Source: Homalodisca vitripennis (lineage: Eukaryota > Arthropoda > Insecta > Hemiptera > Cicadellidae). Taken from it: 64,000 bases of DNA. The translations under genes were made by a program, and so were the position numbers. Positions 32,066-46,229 of the stretch are shown here, one piece after another. Position 1 is the first letter of the stretch. Every line of letters starts with the position of its first letter. The notes under the pieces are model-generated. The model made no database searches. It saw only the letters and a list, made by a program, of their open reading frames with translations, and had not been told where the DNA came from. The stretch covers positions 30,527 through 94,526 of the forward strand of contig NW_025777645.1 in NCBI RefSeq assembly GCF_021130785.1. The letters run 5' to 3'.

Positions 32066-32734
32066 AAAATATTCAACAGATCTGAGTTTATTGAGAAGAG
32101 TCGTTGAATCCACACATTGTGGATATTTTTCTAACTCATTCATAGTGCGTTTGCCAATTGGTAAAAAGTTAAATGACGCCCCTATTATACTGCGATAACA
32201 TATTTAACTACCATATATGCCAATGTAAAACTTCATCGTGACTCAAGTCACGTTCACAAATGTCATAAACCAGAGTCAGCGCCTGTCACGGTCACTCTAG
32301 CTCGTGGTAGTAAACATTATACTTCCTTTGGAAGAGTCCTGAATTTTCAAACCACGGCTATTATATTTGACTGAGCAGAATGAACTGTTGTTAAAATATC
32401 GCTGTCTTGCTATGAAAATATTTTAAAGCCTAGTGATATGTTTCTAGTTATAAAAACAGATTTCAAGGCCAAGGTTTCTGCAGGTATTTAAAAATTAAAT
32501 TAGCATTACTTTTTAAGTCAAAATGTTGTACTTTTATATTATTTAATGACAATAAACAGTAGTTTTAACTTAATCAATAGTATTGAATTTTAGTTACAAT
32601 GAATTTAATTTACTTAAAATGACTAGGCTCCCCGGGATGCTTCGACCTTTGGGATATCACGTTGATCTCTACAGCGCATCCTGACATGTGAGTTGAATGT
32701 CATCTTCTCAACATTACGGTTATTTTGTTTTAAT

Positions 32735-33240
32735 TATGAGTGATATTAAAGCCCACTCCCATCTGAATGGATCTGTAAATAAGCAGAACTTCCAACATTC
32801 CACAATAAATGCATAAAAGCCACTTCTCAACACTAAATGAAGCTGTGATGGGTGGTCTGGAAAATTGGTATTATTGGTCCTTTTTTTGAAGAAGGTGGTC
32901 AAACTTAGTTTTTAAAGTTATTTTAAAACATGACGTACATTTTTTCGGCCACAACTTGAAGGTTTGGGAATGAACTAGGCAACGGCCTCGAGTGCATCTA
33001 TTGGAGTCATTAGAGAAATGTTTCATAGTCACTTAATTTCACGTTTCAACTATCTCAATTGGCCTGCACAATCACTAGATTTATTATCGTGTTATAATGG
33101 GATTACTTGAAATTAAAAGTTTATCGTCAAGTTATGGACAACTTTGATAACACATTTTTAATGTTATTAATGCAGAAGGAAGCCGTATTTTCCGATTTTA
33201 TTTAAATGAAAGTATTTAAGAGCTTTTGAATTACTTCTTT
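32735..33240 (+). pseudogene. mariner/Tc1-superfamily transposase relic
   Basis: Translating the plus strand in shifting frames gives, in order, HLNGSVNKQNF, then RPQLEGLGMN, IREMFHSHLISRF and LNWPAQSLDL. These correspond to consecutive segments of an insect IS630/Tc1-mariner transposase, where the last piece is the usual WPPRSPDL motif. The DDE motif is not intact, and numerous stops and frame changes interrupt it. The flanks have no obvious terminal repeats. It is an old, dead copy. Confidence 0.7.
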
Positions 33241-36200
33241 AAGCCCAGGTCTCAAATAAGTATGTTCTCTGATTGTAATGGTGTTAATAAAAATATTTCG
33301 AGACTAAAATAAACTTACTTATGCCATTTTAAAATACATGCATTTCTTTTTTTACCACACTTTATTTAAACATAAAAAATATTTCAATTACCTATTAACT
33401 GCTTCTTCCTGGAACAAAATTTTCAAAAAGAGGAAAATGACAAGTATGCTTTTCATCTCTTGTTCATCAGTGTTTAAGTTCAACTATAATTTCTGAAACA
33501 AGAATTCCTCGGAGGTTTTCTTAGACACTACTGTCGTTTATGCACTGTGTAATATTTGAAATTTCCCTCCTCAATATTCCCTCGAATTTTATACATTTAA
33601 TCAATGTACGTTTATAAGATGTAAAAAGCCTATAAATAAAATGAGTTTGTAATGCAGCCCTTAATGAATTATTAAATTATATAATGATAAAAACATTAGA
33701 TTGAGAATATTACTTTAATTTAGTTTATAAATATAATAGTTATTAATAAATATCATCTTTACATTTCCAAAAACAATTGGAATACTATTCAGTAATTAAA
33801 ACGTATTTTTTACAATTTTATAGACTATCTGTAAAATTTTAAATAACGTTTTATTCCTAATAATAAGTTAAAAACATAGTAATACTCAAGTTTGATAATA
33901 TCTTATAAAAATATGGGATGATATATACAAATTTAAAAGAGAATCTCCTGCAGGCATTAATAAAGAAAACATATTAGGAGTCGGCTGTACTGGTAGCCGT
34001 CTTGATTTAAGTCCCTATAATAATGATGTCAACAAAATCAATAAAGCAATAGTCCTATGGCTTATTCCGCATATGTTTTAGACTAGTTATTTGAAGTAAT
34101 ATATTCATTCAATAGATGATTATTGTTTTATAACTATTTATGTTAAATTACAATAACGTAATTGCTCTTCACATTGAGTTGACCACGCCATTCAACTTTC
34201 ATCACGCCTATCACAGAAATTTACATGATTATACAATATATAATTTGCAATCAGAGAAATGTTGTGAAATGTTTTAAAATGAGAAAATTATAAAGAGCAA
34301 TTGTTTTTTAAAAGCAAGTATATTCCATCAAAATAGTAAAGTTAACCAACGAGGAATATTGTAATAGTATTTGTATGTAACTTTAACAAGTTTTAGGTGT
34401 TTAAAATTTCTTAAACTAATTAAACATAAGAACAGAGATGGGATGGTTTCAAAATTTTAAAAAATTGATTTTTACATAGTTTGAGCATAGAGTAAACTAA
34501 ACAGATGTCAGTGTTGTTGGTACAGCTAACTGTCCATATCATAGTAATTTTTGTTTTAAAATGTTATCCTACTTTAGCAAACACATTAGTGAGTGTGCCT
34601 GTCTGAATATTTCTATTGGTTGCTTGAACTATTTAAATCTGTACAATATGTATCTTACATACGTAGGAATATTCATACTTATTCATAAAAAGGTAGGAGG
34701 AAGTACGCTATACCACATGTTGCGTAATAGCTTGGCTGAATTGCTTATAGAAATTTTAAAACTATGCTAATTTGAAAAGTTGAGATAAAAACAGAGTTAA
34801 GTGAAAAAATTCAAAGTTGAGTTTGAACCTGAAGTGTACAAAATTTAATAGTTTAAATGTTTAATAGCACTGTATAGGCATGATCATTATCACAGTCTTA
34901 AATTTATTTTCAACGTGACAGATTCTTTTAATTATTTGAGGTTATGTTACAGGCTAAACTAAACACTAACATAGGCTATTGGTGGATTAGTGAAGGCTTA
35001 CATTGTAACTGTACCTTTTAATTTAAGTACTAATATTTTTATTGCACTACACCATTGTTTGCAACACTTTCTTTTATAACTAGGCTATTCATGGTGCACG
35101 AATCAATTAATTAAATTATTAAATTATTTGAGGTTTATTTAAGTTAATAATAAATATTGAACTTGCAAGCCACAAAAGCTTTTCGTTATTTTGTAGGTGA
35201 ACTGCAATTGCAAGACAGTATTATGTAAACATCTAGAATTTGAACATATACTACATTATTTAATAACTTTTATTCGTGTAAAGACTAAGTCATGCAGAAC
35301 ACATATTTCATGGGTCTTCTGGTTTTAATCACTATACATAGAAGATCCAAGCAAGATAAACCAGAATAATGTAGAAAACAAGCTTTTGTCACGTATACTT
35401 TGTCAAACAGTTCTAGTGGAATTGTTAACATTGTAAAGCAACTTTTCTTGATGTATTTTCAATGAAAAAAAGCTGATTGAGACTCTGATAAAAGTAAAAA
35501 AGTTTAATAATGTTTCTTACATAGAAAAAGAAGAAATAAAAGGACCGTGGGAAATATTTTTAAGAAAATTTGAAGAATATTTATGACCATATAAATGGTT
35601 TTCAAAGAGAGGAAAGCCTTTACAGTAGAACGAAACCGTCCAAAGAGTATCTGGGACAAGATTTGACATTAAACTGCTTATATAAAGCTTACAGGGAAGT
35701 CTTTTCTGTTTCTCAAAGTTCGTACCGATTCTATTATAACAGCTTAAACAATGCGATTTCCTATACGCTTTAGTTTCAAGTAACCCCGGTAATGCGTCCA
35801 TCAAACAGAAGCTTGATTTAGTGGAAAACAGAAAATGTAAGACAAGAAATGAAATATGATCATGTAATTTTCTATCGATTTTCAGCAGGTGCTTTCATTA
35901 CCTACATTAACTCACACACAAATGTATTACGTAGGGCACCTATATCTTTACAGTTTGGGTATACGCCTGGCTTACAAAGGTAATTTACTTAATTTTTTTA
36001 AATTAAGTAATGAGTTACAGGGGAACCATTATAATCGCTTCATGCTCACTTCTTCCAATTGAAAGTAAGATTGTAACAAGAAATAAGGAAGAGTTATTGT
36101 ATGTAGTGACAATTACACGGTCAAAACAAAAACCGGATATTAATATTCTCTGGATGTACCTTATAGGTAAGAGAATAACTATCTGAGATACACCAGAAGT

Positions 36201-37480
36201 TCTTAGTGGTTGGTCACTTTTAGCGGTAACCGTGATTTTCCATTAATTGAAAATAAATTCTAAAGGTAAAATTTGAAGTACCTTTTTGAGTTAGTAAGAA
36301 TCATGGCAGCTACTAAAGACCATAACTGCATTTACCGTAACAATTATAGATTCCAATAACCATTCTGACTTTGCAAAAGCATGTAAAGGTACTTCGGATA
36401 GAAAATATCTCGAAATTTCAAAATCCCAGTGGGTTCAAAAATATACCGGACAGGTACTATTGGAACATTAAGTTAATTGCTTTTACAGAGAAAAGTAATA
36501 AATTCATTTACTTGAATATCATACTCTTCATAGCTCATTTAAAACAAATTGTGTGTTGAACATAGCTCTTATTTAATGTTTCACGTGCTGTATGTATAGC
36601 CCGTTTCACATTTTTAGTTTATTTTTTTGTAATGGATAAGATAATAAGATATTACAACATTCTGCATATATGTTTCGATTTGTATTTGACAATAATTAAA
36701 AATGTTCATTTTGAAAAACTGTATATTTATTCATCCATATAATCTCAATTGACACAAAAGTAAATTTTTGCTACATAGTAAGATTTTCATTTAAACTCTT
36801 CATTTTATTGAAATGTCATACGGACAAATATACAGACAGAAAATCTTACAGAAAGGAAATTTTTAAATTCCTACTGCAGATAAAAGAGAAATTGTGTCAG
36901 CCTAATGAGTGATAGGCTATAGTGAAGCTTTGTCTATTCCTTTGTAGAACATGCAACACTATAGAACTTGTCCTTTTCGATTTATAAATTAAGTTCCATG
37001 AAAATCTATATCCTACAGATGGAATATTTCTCGAATATCTTCTCTTATGATACATTCACTTTTCCGTTCATTAAATTGGGTTCAATAATACATTTCTATA
37101 CATATAGTGACCAAAATATTTCTTTGTAAATAATGGGCTTATGACAATATTGTATATATTATTAAAATAAATGTTTTAATAGGACATTTTTAAAGTGTTA
37201 TATAATTTTAGTTCTATATATAATTGTGCGTTTATACCAAATGCTACTAAATGCTATTTATTCTTAGGCCCTACCATCATTAAGACTCATTAGACCAATG
37301 TAAAATTATAACTAATGCTGAGCTAAATCCTATGTAGTACTTTACTATTTTATATTGGTTTTAACTACATAGAAATTAAGCTTCTTAAAATATATAAAAT
37401 ATAAATGACTCTACGTTTTTGAGATGATGTACTCAAACAAGACAGATAGACAGGAATGAAGCTCTCACAGCTTCTCGGGT
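33241..37480. other. AT-rich non-coding DNA
   Basis: Nothing gene-like is supported. The minus-strand frame at 35517-35804 (95 codons) and the overlapping plus-strand frame at 35570-35773 are mutually antisense, with no recognised domain. Confidence 0.55.
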
Positions 37481-37489
37481 AATAGGCTT

Positions 37490-37835
37490 CGTTAACCCTC
37501 AGCCAATAAATACCATATAACGTCTTGCTCATTTCTTTAGGCTGTGTCTGCGTTCTCTTGCCATTTCAAGCACAACCTCATCGTTATGCAAGCCATGCCG
37601 TCGTACTCGGCGCTCCTGTCTGGCCTGATGTGTGTTGATATTCTTTACAGGTCACGGGCGCTGGGCGTGTAGCCATATATTCCTGTCATCTGTACACTTA
37701 GCATGCCGCTGAACTGAGGGTACGGCGATGAGGGAGATACCAGCGACTCCGAATAGTGGAAACAAAGGGTACCAATTTCTCAATGGACGAGAAACGAACT
37801 ATATTGTGGGCGGCCTAAGGTAGGTTTCGTTTTTA
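37490..37835 (+). other. GC-richer island with candidate host exon
   Basis: This is a clear rise in GC content within AT-rich DNA. A splice acceptor-like TTGATATTCTTTACAG lies just upstream at about 37636-37651. From the ATG at 37728 a frame of 30 codons (beginning MREIPATPNSGNKGY) stays open up to a strong donor, AAG|GTAGGT at 37819/37820, leaving phase 2. The product is not recognised. It could be the first coding exon of a host gene on the plus strand; no partner exon was identified. Confidence 0.35.
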
Positions 37836-40800
37836 AGATGTTAGTTTTTTTGTAGTGTTCCTTATGTATCTACATCCAAATGATACATTAATAGTTATTA
37901 AAACTAAAAATTTTAAAACTGACTACTTTGTTTTCATAAACATTTAAATTTGTTTTTGGTGAAATTTGTACGTAGCTCCATTAACTTTGAAATATACTGT
38001 CATAGTCCTCATTTGCAAATATAAATACAATCCCTTTACCATAGTTATAATACAAAATTACATCTTTTGTGATGGAATCTTGACTGCAAGACATATGATT
38101 GATTGGTTGATTGCGTTTATTTCCATCATTAACATACACAGTACAAAAATAAATCTAAATTATTTTTAGAAATATTATTAATAAAGAAAATCATTTCTAC
38201 AATATAACCATTATAATTTGTTGTTCAAACCCTTAATTATGAAATTAAAATGAACAAAATACCTATTATGGAGACAAATTATATGTCTGTATAATAAGAA
38301 AATTTACCAATAATTATACGTGACGTTTAGATACTGATCGCTATAATAAACCTCACTTTATTTTAAACTTCATAGTCTTTTGTCTTCAATTTTCACCTTT
38401 TCTATCTTTTCCAGAGAATACCCAATGATAATGAATTTGCTTCGTTTATCACAGATCCCAAAACATCCAGGATAGCCGAGTATTGTTCTGGATCATCTTG
38501 ACCTGCTGAATACAAGTGTTATGTTTGATCGTACATTGAAAGTAAACTATAGTAGCACCAAACTATGCTTTAACGAGTAAAATAAGAAAAAATACAAGTG
38601 ATTTGTTCAGTAGGGATAATACGAATTGCTGCTACTATCATCATAAGTTTAGGGCTGTATAGCAATGGGCGTAATATACATTTACCTAATGGAACCAAAA
38701 GGTGTTATATGGTTCTGTAATTGAAAGTTCTAATTTTTATGTTAAAAGTATTGTAATGGTGATGTGAGCCATAATTTATAAGAGCTTGAACTTTATTTAG
38801 TTAAAATTAATCTAAAATTATATTTGAAAACATATTCGGTTATAATAATACTTTTAGTAATTTAAATGGCCACCATCTTGAAACATAAATAGTTATCTAA
38901 ATTAAGTAGGATTTGCATGACAGTTTGTGAAACGTTGCAAAATTTGATTTATCTTGTGAAACAGACGAGATACATTTCTCTGGATTGTTTCCTGTTGCCA
39001 TCAACCTTTAACAAATAAAATAAGGCCCTGGTTTAAGAGGGGGTGCTAATTAACTACCGACGACCGCTTATCTAAGACAATGATTTTATCATGGGAATAA
39101 AGATCAAACCTTTGTTATAAATAATAAACAGACTTTATTTCATAAGCTTTATATAAAATGTATGTTATCGTTTTGGTTCCCATGAATTGTTAGAAATACG
39201 CTTATCCGTTAAAATGTTTCCTATGGTCGATGGGGTTTTCATCTTAGTCAGAAATCCTAAAGTCAATGGCATATGACTCGTATTGATAGATTTTTCATAA
39301 GGATTTCCATATTCTAATAATATTATAAATGCAAAAATGCCTTTGCTTGTTGGTTGTGATTTCACGTATTCACTTTTAAACCGATGGTACTGAAATTTTA
39401 CGTGGACATACTTAGGGTCTCTTAGATAAATATAGGCCTATTCTTATTTATAAAATCCGCACTGGACTCTAAAGCAGTTAATAATCCTGTTTTGTTCACT
39501 GAAGTTACGAAATAATAATTGAGAGAGTCTGTTAAATCTAATCAAATGTTCTGTGTAAAAAGATTATTATGACAGCACGACCATATATTTAAATAATTTA
39601 AACAACTATTTTAACTTTAAACCAAAAGTAACAACGAGGCACACAAACTAATTTATTCTTGATTTTACTTCAAACTAAATCAAGATTGTGTAGATTTAAG
39701 ATATTGCATTTTCTTCCTTATATATTGGGGGACGGCCAGTAGCTAATGGAACAAACAACGGCAACAGCATGATTCTTCAAGCCATTCGTACTATGACTGC
39801 AAATCGACGAGCACACTGAGTCTGTGATCACAGTAAGTATAAGAAAGCGATACATAAAACTCAAAATGCAATTGTTTTGAATGAAAATCATCAAGGGAAT
39901 ATCACACCCATTTCTCTCAGATATACGATACAGTTTAAGAATATAAATGCTGGTATGATTCCTTAACTGGACTGAAGAAATACAGAGAACATGGATAGGA
40001 AAGCAAGAACATGTACATTACTGTATCATTTTTACATATGGAAGACAACTGTCTTAATGTACGTATTATTGATGTTTATTTTAGTTTTAAAATTTTAAAT
40101 AATAATATCGATATCCATTTAGTTTACAAAACTTAATTGTTTTGAATACAATCTCATTACAAATTTATTTTTAGTCATATAAATATTGTTTCTTTGAGCA
40201 AAATATCGAACTCCCAATTTGTGATGATAGTATAACGTATTTGAGTAATATAATTTATTTTAAGTGCAAACCCCGAAATAAAAATTACTCACAATTTTGT
40301 TTAACCCTAGTCCTCTTAATCATTAACAATTAAAAATGAATGCATGATTATTCCATTTTTTAAATATCATAGGACCATATCATATAACATCAGAAGTGTT
40401 TTTACTAGGAAACCAATTAATTTCGCCTTTGGAGCCCCTCTAAATTGGTTTGAAATAGTTCAGATATTACTGAAATAATCGAAGCTATTCGATCAAATAC
40501 ACGGAATGACGCAATGCACGAGAAGCCGTGAGTATTTGCTTGGTAAATATTACTTATAAATCATTCATAATAACTGATAATTGTAATTATAAACATTGTT
40601 TGTCATTTAAATATGTGTAAAATGTCCCCGTATAAAAGTGACCGTAAGATGCGCAGTCAAATAGCGTGCCTTTATTTGCCATCTCATGTATCCAAATCAA
40701 AGGGTCTCCAATGAATCAGTTTTAAATACTTAAAAAATAAATTACAATAAACTATAACACCACGTAATGGTTTTTTGTGCGTAGTGTAACACATGTAGTT

Positions 40801-43800
40801 ACTGCAACGTCTTTCAATTACAAAATTATTTATAATTACTAAGAAAAGACTACGTTTAGTTTCCGTTCTAAATACATTTTGTGTAAGTTTACGGCAGCTC
40901 GAGATAGATTGTAACATCCGCTGAAGGATTTAGGAGATGATTAGTTGGAGTGGAACTGTCTACATTTATCAATTCAGGAATAGGAAGGCATAAAGACACG
41001 GTATACTTGGGCTCCAGTTTTTAGTACCTGTCAAATTGAGGCATTGTTTGACAGCAGTAATTGTTGATTATACAGGTACTGTACTTGAATTTTTATAACA
41101 GCGTATTACGTAATACGATATTAAATTATTTATTTCAAAATTGAAGTATTTTATTATTTATTTAAAGAACAATATATCTTGATTGTAAAAATATTTTATG
41201 GAGAGACCCATAAATGATGTGAACTAAACTTTTGGCTATCATTCTCTACGTAACCAAACAACTAAATAATTTATAAGCATACACACACATATTCCAAACT
41301 GTGGTACGGAATATGCAGAGCCGCAACCCAAGTTCGAAAAACTTTGTACGTAACTACCGAAATTTACAGTGACTTTCCCTGCACTGCCGTATAAGTTTTA
41401 GATAGAACAAGGAAGTATGAAAATTAAGATGTCTCAAACATCTGTTTTCTTTATAATATCCTATTAAAAGTTTTCTATATCAAAACTATCAGTCTACCTT
41501 AAAATCTTCTAAAGCGAGTTACTAGATTCTGGACAGCAAAATTATTCCTACCTCTGAAATGAGTAACTTCTTCGTAGTCAAAGGACTCCTAAGTTTATTT
41601 ATTCACATATCTTGTATCGAGTGAGAAACTATTAGCCTATAAAAGGATCTTTAAAGTTGATTGAACACAGTAATATTGCTGAGAAATGCAGAGGTCTGTC
41701 AGTAATGGACAATAATACGTAGGACACTCAATCTCAGCTTCGGGCAGTAGATTATAAATATTGTAGCATATTATATAACTGTTACTGTGGATAAAACAAG
41801 CAACCCAATGACTCGTGTCTATCAAGGGCCACTTCAAGAATGTGCAAGACATTTCTTCCCATTCCTCTCACCTCAACGGCAAAATATTTCTAAATATATC
41901 TAAATATATTTATAAGAATAATGAGTCGTCTCTCTATAGGCCCTCTAGATAACTCCAATCAGGTGAGATCATGGAAGCATTGTTTAGGATCATTGCCGCT
42001 GTCATTTCTTTTTAACTATTAAGAATCCATTATAACTAAAATTTTCTTTATTGAATTGTTTTACTTTAATATTGTTTTCACTCGATACTTAGTTTTAGCT
42101 TATTCTGTTAGTAACAACAGGTTAGTTTATTACAATTACTAAACTAGAATATGTTAAACACTGTATAAGCTGAATTGGTATATAATAATCTGTTAGCTGC
42201 GACTAACCTCATAGAGTATTTCTTCCTAACTATTACACTTTCTGATACTATTGTTTAAAAAGTCTACGTCTTGTAAGATAAGCTTAATAAGGTAGTTATA
42301 TATCTGAACTAACACCTACAGATATTTAATAATGAATAGACAAAAAATAACAACACTGTTACTATTCGGGTATGTTTTTGCAAATGAATATTTATTTCTG
42401 TTTGGTGTGTTCAAATTAAGGCAAGTTTCAAATATTAAATTTAAGCTCGGAGTTAATATAGGTCCTTGCTGGTCTTAATGCTTCTAAAACAATATTCAAT
42501 TTTACATATTAGGCAACATTACCTCACAACCCCTCCAACAAATACTGCGATATTCCATTTGATTTAGACAATTACAATGGTAATCTAAAAATGTGCTTAG
42601 AATTTGTTGGTTCTTTTTAAACTATTGGCAATTGTTTCTTTGAATTCAAATAATCTTCTTAGAAGACAGCCGATTGAGATGGACTGTGGATTAAGTTTGT
42701 AACAAACTATAATGAGCGGTAAAGTACAAGAAATTCAATCCGATTTATCTAAAACTTGTTCTTTTACTATACTACATCCAAAATATTTGCTTACGTATAA
42801 ATAAATATACATACAATAATATAAACCTTATTTATATATGTTAATTATTAAGTATATAAAATAAAAATACGCTAAATATTGAAAAAACTGTATTGAAAAA
42901 TAAAAATAGCAAAAATATTACAGAAAAAAAACTATCTCGCCGCCGCTTACGCATGTTTATATGATAAATTATTCACACAATTGGACAATCGTCAAGTCAA
43001 AAATTTATCTTCAAACATGCTTTAATTCTTTTGATCGAACACATACATTAATGATATGGTATCCGCAGAAGTTTTTACTCTTTAAAAAGGGACTTACTGT
43101 TTTGAATTATATCGTACTGAAATAAAAAAAATACTAAGTCAATTCCATCCCACGCTCTATAATGTTATAATAAAGAGAAGTAATAAAGGCAGTGGAACAT
43201 AGTTATTTAATCTAATTGATGGCCTTATTGTGTTCAACATTTTCATAATTATCAACTTAGTAAGCTAAAAATTATGTAACGGAAGTTTGTCAAGTAGACA
43301 TAATAGCAAGGTAAAGAATAATGATGTATCTAGTAATACTATTTTTATAACACAACTGTTCTAATCCGAAGAATGCAAGTTTTAGAAGTATACGTGAGGA
43401 AAACATGTATATATGGCACTTTTTAACCTAAACATATTTGGCATCGATATTATTATAAAATTTAATTAAAATTCGTGTATTTTATTTTCTCCTCTAAGGC
43501 CTCAGTTTCAATATTCAAACTTCATGAATACACTGATTGTCAGCACAGTGATGTGTGATTTTGTAGCCATAATAAAGGAATGGGTTATTTTAAAGTTAGT
43601 AGGTGATTCCATTAGGCTAGTCTCGGATTGAGGAAAAATTACTTCTGTGCACATTAGTTATGTATTAAAACAGGTAATGAATCTATCCTTAACAATATAC
43701 ATCTAATGCACTTTAATGCTACGTACTATTTAACAAAGATTATTCAGTTAAACAACACAATTAAAGTAATACATGGTCAACAGTCAGATACTAATATATA

Positions 43801-45560
43801 ACCTATTACGTAGATTATTTTCTTTAAATATGGTCACCTACAATAGTGATATAACATATTTTGAATAACATATTATTTAATAAAATAATAATAATTATTA
43901 TCTTTGCTCATAATAATATTCTTTATGCCTAAAGAATGTACACAATTAATTAACCGTAACTTTATTTTTATACTTTTAACTAAACTTAAATTAAGGAAAA
44001 ATTTAATATGATTATTAGAACAGAAGTATCTAAACCTCTAACCCTTTTTACAACCAAGCATTTCCCACGCAAGGTGTTTCCAGTTAGATGATCTTTCGCT
44101 ACAGATCCCAAAGCCAAGAATAGCTTCGTAGTTACATGTCAACTTAAAAACACCTACTCACATTACTCTTTTCTGATACACTTCTACCTGATGTGTATTG
44201 CGTATTAACGATTTTTTTAATGTGGTGTTTTATAAAATTGGGTTAAGAAAATTGTTTTAAATGCGTAAAAGTATTCCTTGTTACGTAGAACAAATTTAGT
44301 AAATTTTAGTATAATTATATCGTCATAAAAATCTATTTCAATGATTAATTTATACTATTTTACCACTATGTAGGTAATAAAGTTTAAAATTTAAGCAAAG
44401 TTAATATAAGAATGTACCTGGTACCCGCATATTTAAAAAAAATACCACTCAATAAAGTACTTAATAAATAACTTATGAAGTAATATATGATGGAGTCATA
44501 TGAATTTTTATTGATCACCTAAACATGTATACGATAGGTAGATTTTTCCCCTGTTTATATTTATAAGGAGCAGAGATTAAGTGAAATTGCGACTGATATT
44601 TATATCGGAGTTTAATGTGTAAAGGAGCAATTTATGATTATAATTAACTATAATTTCGAAGGCACAGAAGAGTTTTCCTTGTTCTACCTCATAAATACAT
44701 AGATCTTAGAAATGTATGTTGGTCGAAAACGTTTACTTCTAAGCACCTGTAATCCATTTCAGGTCTAAGATATTTTCAATTTTCATTATTTAGTTTGCTT
44801 GTCCTGATGATGGAAATACGTATAGATACATGCGAACGGCCTGAAGAGCCTATTCCGGTACAAAAGTGTCTACTTCCGTCTGGTGAATTTCACTTCTGGT
44901 AGAATGTATTACGGTGCTACATTTCAGTTAGCCTTGTTAACTTAAGAAATAAAAATTAGTTTTACCGATATTGATAACCTACTATAGATAGAAATTTATT
45001 TATCTAAACTATTGACGCTTAGTGTTACCCTTAAGTATTTATTTAGTATGCAGCTTTTGTTACTTAGTGTTATAATTTATTGTTTTATTTTAAAATACTC
45101 TCTAACTTAAAGGACGACTGTAAAATATTCTTGCTTGTAGATCCAGCCATTCTCAAGATTAACGCTTAGCACTATATTTAGTAACTCGTATTTAATTAAA
45201 AGATAAACATTTCTCTCACGTTTGGTTTATATTTTTTATTGGTTGTAAGCAAGACATTTTCCATTGACTGTACTTCAAAATATGTTCCATTCGCTTTTCT
45301 TGCTAAAAATACATTGGATTTATATTGACGTAATTCCAATACTTGCTGGTTTTGTTTAGTATCAAAATATAATGGTAGATGTACCGTTAGGTTGTTTAGT
45401 TGTGTTAGAGGTGATCATATTTTGTGATTTAATGTCGTATACTTTAAAAATTTTAATCGTATATTGTAAAAGCATGCGTATGCCGTGTTGCAAGTTTGCA
45501 TTATTATTGTTGTACTGTGTACTTAAAAAACACGCAGTAGAAATTAATTACAATATTGAC
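37836..45560. other. AT-rich non-coding DNA
   Basis: No supported gene or RNA. A short exon-like patch with a GTAAGT donor occurs near 39740-39835 but has no long frame. Two patches (near 38445-38475 and 44085-44130) share ACAGATCCCAAA and may be fragments of the same unidentified repeat. Confidence 0.5.
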
Positions 45561-45567
45561 TGTTTTT

Positions 45568-45568
45568 A

Positions 45569-45634
<66 letters not shown>
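45568..45634. repeat. (TA)n microsatellite at the left edge of Maverick 2
   Basis: About 65 bases of TA dinucleotide lead directly into AGTAGA..., the left end of the second element. The open frame at 45504-45713 with a run of alternating Ile and Tyr is a translation of this microsatellite. Confidence 0.9.
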
Positions 45635-45636
<2 letters not shown>

Positions 45637-45860
45637 TAGATATGAATGTGGGGTTCCTGGCTCACTTTTGGGACAGTCAGAAAATCAATGTAAAATACTG
45701 TCCATTGAAACAATAAAAAAATCTAAGAAATCTAAACAGGAAACCACGAAATGTAAAATACTGTCCATTGAAACCATAAACAAATCTAAGAAATCTAACA
45801 GGAAACCACGAATGGAAAATAACCGAATCTTTAGGCTGTTTATACTGTTCATTGTAGGCT
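45635..45860 (+). repeat. Left terminal repeat of Maverick 2 with an internal ~60 bp duplication
   Basis: The outer ~85 bases are related to the element 1 repeat (about 70 percent by eye): both contain GGCTCAC or AGCTCAC, then AAAATACTGT. Inside, the segment GTAAAATACTGTCCATTGAA...CAGGAAACCACGAA occurs twice in a row (about 45690-45750 and 45751-45812). The mirror copy is at 61640-61869. Confidence 0.85.
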
Positions 45861-45929
45861 TTCTAATTTCTTAAGCTATTTTAATGAAAAAATCCAGAAA
45901 ATCTTAATAAAAAATCTTTATTCTACAAA

Positions 45930-46225
45930 GTTTAATTGTAACACAGTCTTTATCTTTAATAGTCTTCTTTCCAGTAACAACCAAGTGTAATTTTTCATTT
46001 TTGTTCAATTCTTTAATCTTTTTTTTCATCCAAAACAGTCAAAATCTGTTTGGCAAGTGTACTTTACAATCTTCCAACTCGGCAATTATTGTAAACCCGA
46101 ATTTATCTTTCATTTTCTCCAAATTCACAATTTTTGTATTTCTTATTTTCTTCTAATTCTATTAATTTCTTGTATTCTTTGAATGTTAAATCACCAACCT
46201 TATTCAACTCTTGTAACAGCGCCAT
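45930..46225 (-). pseudogene. Conserved small Maverick protein, element 2 copy (frameshifted)
   Basis: A homologue of the gene at 13612-13919. It starts at 46225 in CTATGTAAATGG and opens MALLQELNKVGDLTFKEYKK. Frame breaks occur near 46125 and 46030-46060. The 3' end encodes HLVVTGKKTIKDKDC as in element 1. Confidence 0.55.
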
Positions 46226-46229
46226 TTAC

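Noticed and set aside
35517..35804. 95-codon minus-strand frame in host DNA
   Set aside because: No recognised motif, no splice context, and it overlaps an equally plausible plus-strand frame, so chance is likely.
39735..39835. Second candidate host exon with a GTAAGT donor
   Set aside because: The donor is good, but no open frame of useful length runs into it.
45504..45713. Open frame with a long alternating Ile-Tyr run
   Set aside because: It is a translation of the (TA)n microsatellite.
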